A stretch of 6,392 nucleotides of DNA from Deltaproteobacteria bacterium (GTDB lineage: Bacteria; Desulfobacterota; Desulfobacteria; Desulfobacterales; JAFDCJ01): positions 1 to 6,392 of the forward strand of contig JAJRVC010000588.1 in the NCBI GenBank assembly GCA_024277475.1, written 5' to 3'. A model generated the notes under the pieces. That model was not told the origin of the DNA, ran no database searches, and saw only the letters and a list, made by a program, of their open reading frames with translations. The number at the start of each line of letters is the position of its first letter. Position 1 is the stretch's first letter. Position numbers and translations under genes: made by a program. Shown here piece by piece: positions 5,134 to 6,392 of the stretch.

Positions 5134-6392
5134 CATTTCGAACTACCTCGATATCGCGTAGCTCCTTGCGTAAACGGCAAAGACAGTCAACTGCATTGGC
5201 TGCCCAAGTATGACAATCTCTCTCCCAGTCTGTTAACTGTCTTTTGGGCTCACAAATAAAGGGAGATGCGTCCAGCAGTTCAATAATTGTGTCTTCTGGC
5301 AGGACAAGAAATGGCAGGGTGATAAAATAATACCAATGTTTCTGTTGATAATTCTTGTCTTCTAGACGTTCAGAGAAAAAATCAGCAGGATCACATTTTG
5401 TATATGGTGCGAGCCAACTAATCTCGTGAGCCAGGTAACGTAGGAGGTGATTTCGCATATGAAGCAATTGTGGCTTGTTCGTTTCTAAACGACTGAGTTC
5501 ATGATATGCGGCAAAAGCAAATTCAGCATCTTGATTATTACTACTCCACTCAAAAGCCTGTCGTAGTTGGGCGTATAATGATCTCAGGAAGCTGTGGTCC
5601 TTTTCTTCCTTTGCTGCATCTTTCATGGCCTTGACGACCAAGCTATAGGCAAAGAAATATTGGGGATCATGCTTGCCAATTCCGTCTAAAACTGGCTTGC
5701 GCAACTCCTCAAACCGTTCTTTGGTATACTGGGGCAACTGTTTTCTGCCTGTCAGTGCAGCGTCGAACAATTGGAGCGAAACATCAAGTTTCATGACTTG
5801 ATTTTGTGCCAGATCATCCACTATACTGCTGGCCACCCATTCCGCAAAGTTAGGATTTCCAGGGAACTCTTCTTTATCAAAATACTCGGACTCAAATTTT
5901 TTAAAGGCTTGTGTCGCTGCTTCTTTTTCTTTCTCTGGCCAGGTGTTTATGTTAGCAAGGTGCGCCTTGAACCAGTCGCCCAATTTTTTCGGATTCGGAT
6001 CTTCTGGAACGCTAGGATTTAAACTGTGCCATACATTAGTTGCGGTGCGGATATTACCTTCGGGCCAGCGGAAGCCTGCATTCAGAAACTTTTGCAACGC
6101 TTTTTTTATTTTTTCATATCCTTCCTGGGTGCCAAGCACCAAACCGATACAATATGAGTCCAATGTTGATGCCTCACCAGGCCAACCACAATACGCCAGA
6201 ACCAGTTCATAACTACCAAGCATTTCAATATCAAAATAATCCTTGGGCATTGCTTTGAGACGGATTTTAATCCCGGTCCGCAATGCCTCGTGGTCGGCGG
6301 CGCTAAAACCATCCATGGCCTGCACGGCAAGTTCCACGGTGTCGTAATGCCAACGCTTGTGAGTACGGGGAAAGAAAGATTGTAAATCCTGA
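5126..6392 (-). CDS. Hypothetical protein, probably helical and soluble (5' end outside window)
   Basis: The minus-strand frame is open to the right edge, so the protein is partial: 421 residues are visible. A GTG at 6337 could start a 403-residue version, but no Shine-Dalgarno precedes it, and the 18 codons upstream (reading QDLQSFFPRTHKRWHYDT) look coding, so the true start probably lies outside the window. I do not recognise the family. The protein is rich in Leu, Ala, Lys, Glu and aromatic residues, with many helix-like stretches, and has no P-loop, helix-turn-helix, zinc cluster, signal peptide or full membrane span that I can see. An early segment around ELVLAYCGWPGEAS and a C-terminal aromatic stretch HWYYFITLPFLVLPED are the most distinctive parts. 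GC is visibly lower than in the methyltransferase gene. Its stop lies inside the end of that gene, with no room for an intergenic terminator. Confidence 0.82.
   Translation of the reverse strand, partial: QDLQSFFPRTHKRWHYDTVELAVQAMDGFSAADHEALRTGIKIRLKAMPKDYFDIEMLGSYELVLAYCGWPGEASTLDSYCIGLVLGTQEGYEKIKKALQKFLNAGFRWPEGNIRTATNVWHSLNPSVPEDPNPKKLGDWFKAHLANINTWPEKEKEAATQAFKKFESEYFDKEEFPGNPNFAEWVASSIVDDLAQNQVMKLDVSLQLFDAALTGRKQLPQYTKERFEELRKPVLDGIGKHDPQYFFAYSLVVKAMKDAAKEEKDHSFLRSLYAQLRQAFEWSSNNQDAEFAFAAYHELSRLETNKPQLLHMRNHLLRYLAHEISWLAPYTKCDPADFFSERLEDKNYQQKHWYYFITLPFLVLPEDTIIELLDASPFICEPKRQLTDWERDCHTWAANAVDCLCRLRKELRDIEVVRNVI

Overview
This window is a tightly packed, gene-dense stretch of bacterial DNA with no RNA genes, insertion sequences or CRISPR repeats that I can see. 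GC is moderate overall. By eye it is mid-to-high 50s in the methyltransferase gene and mid-40s in the last, minus-strand gene. Shine-Dalgarno sites, ATGA start/stop overlaps and one GTG start show a bacterium (a proteobacterium or Desulfobacterota member is plausible, but the sequence does not settle this). Both outer genes run off the window.

Layout. (1) Positions 1-765, plus strand: C-terminal part of a PaaK-like adenylate-forming ligase. (2) 762-1934: a 390-residue protein that I read as a degenerate KaiC/RecA-like domain, with no Walker A and with Asn in place of the Walker B Asp. (3) 1936-3051: a KaiC-like ATPase with intact Walker A and Walker B. (4) 3048-4385: a stand-alone SIR2-like protein that keeps the Asn and His expected of an NAD+-consuming enzyme. 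(5) After a 70-bp gap, 4456-5133: a methyltransferase of the guanidinoacetate N-methyltransferase (GAMT) type. (6) 5126-6392, minus strand: an unrecognised, soluble, probably helical protein, convergent with the methyltransferase and overlapping its end by 8 bp.

How they may work together. Genes 1-4 are joined by 4-bp ATGA overlaps or by adjacent starts, and the SIR2-like gene has no visible ribosome binding site, so the four are probably made by coupled translation. A pseudo-ATPase beside an active KaiC-like ATPase suggests a hetero-oligomeric sensor or scaffold. A SIR2-like NADase in the same operon is the usual signature of an abortive-infection or stress effector. The PaaK-like ligase and GAMT-like methyltransferase suggest small-molecule or protein modification. 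A ligase / pseudo-KaiC / KaiC / SIR2 set is not a system I recognise by name, and a nucleotide-signalling or defence role is inference. The most useful test is whether this gene order recurs in unrelated genomes.
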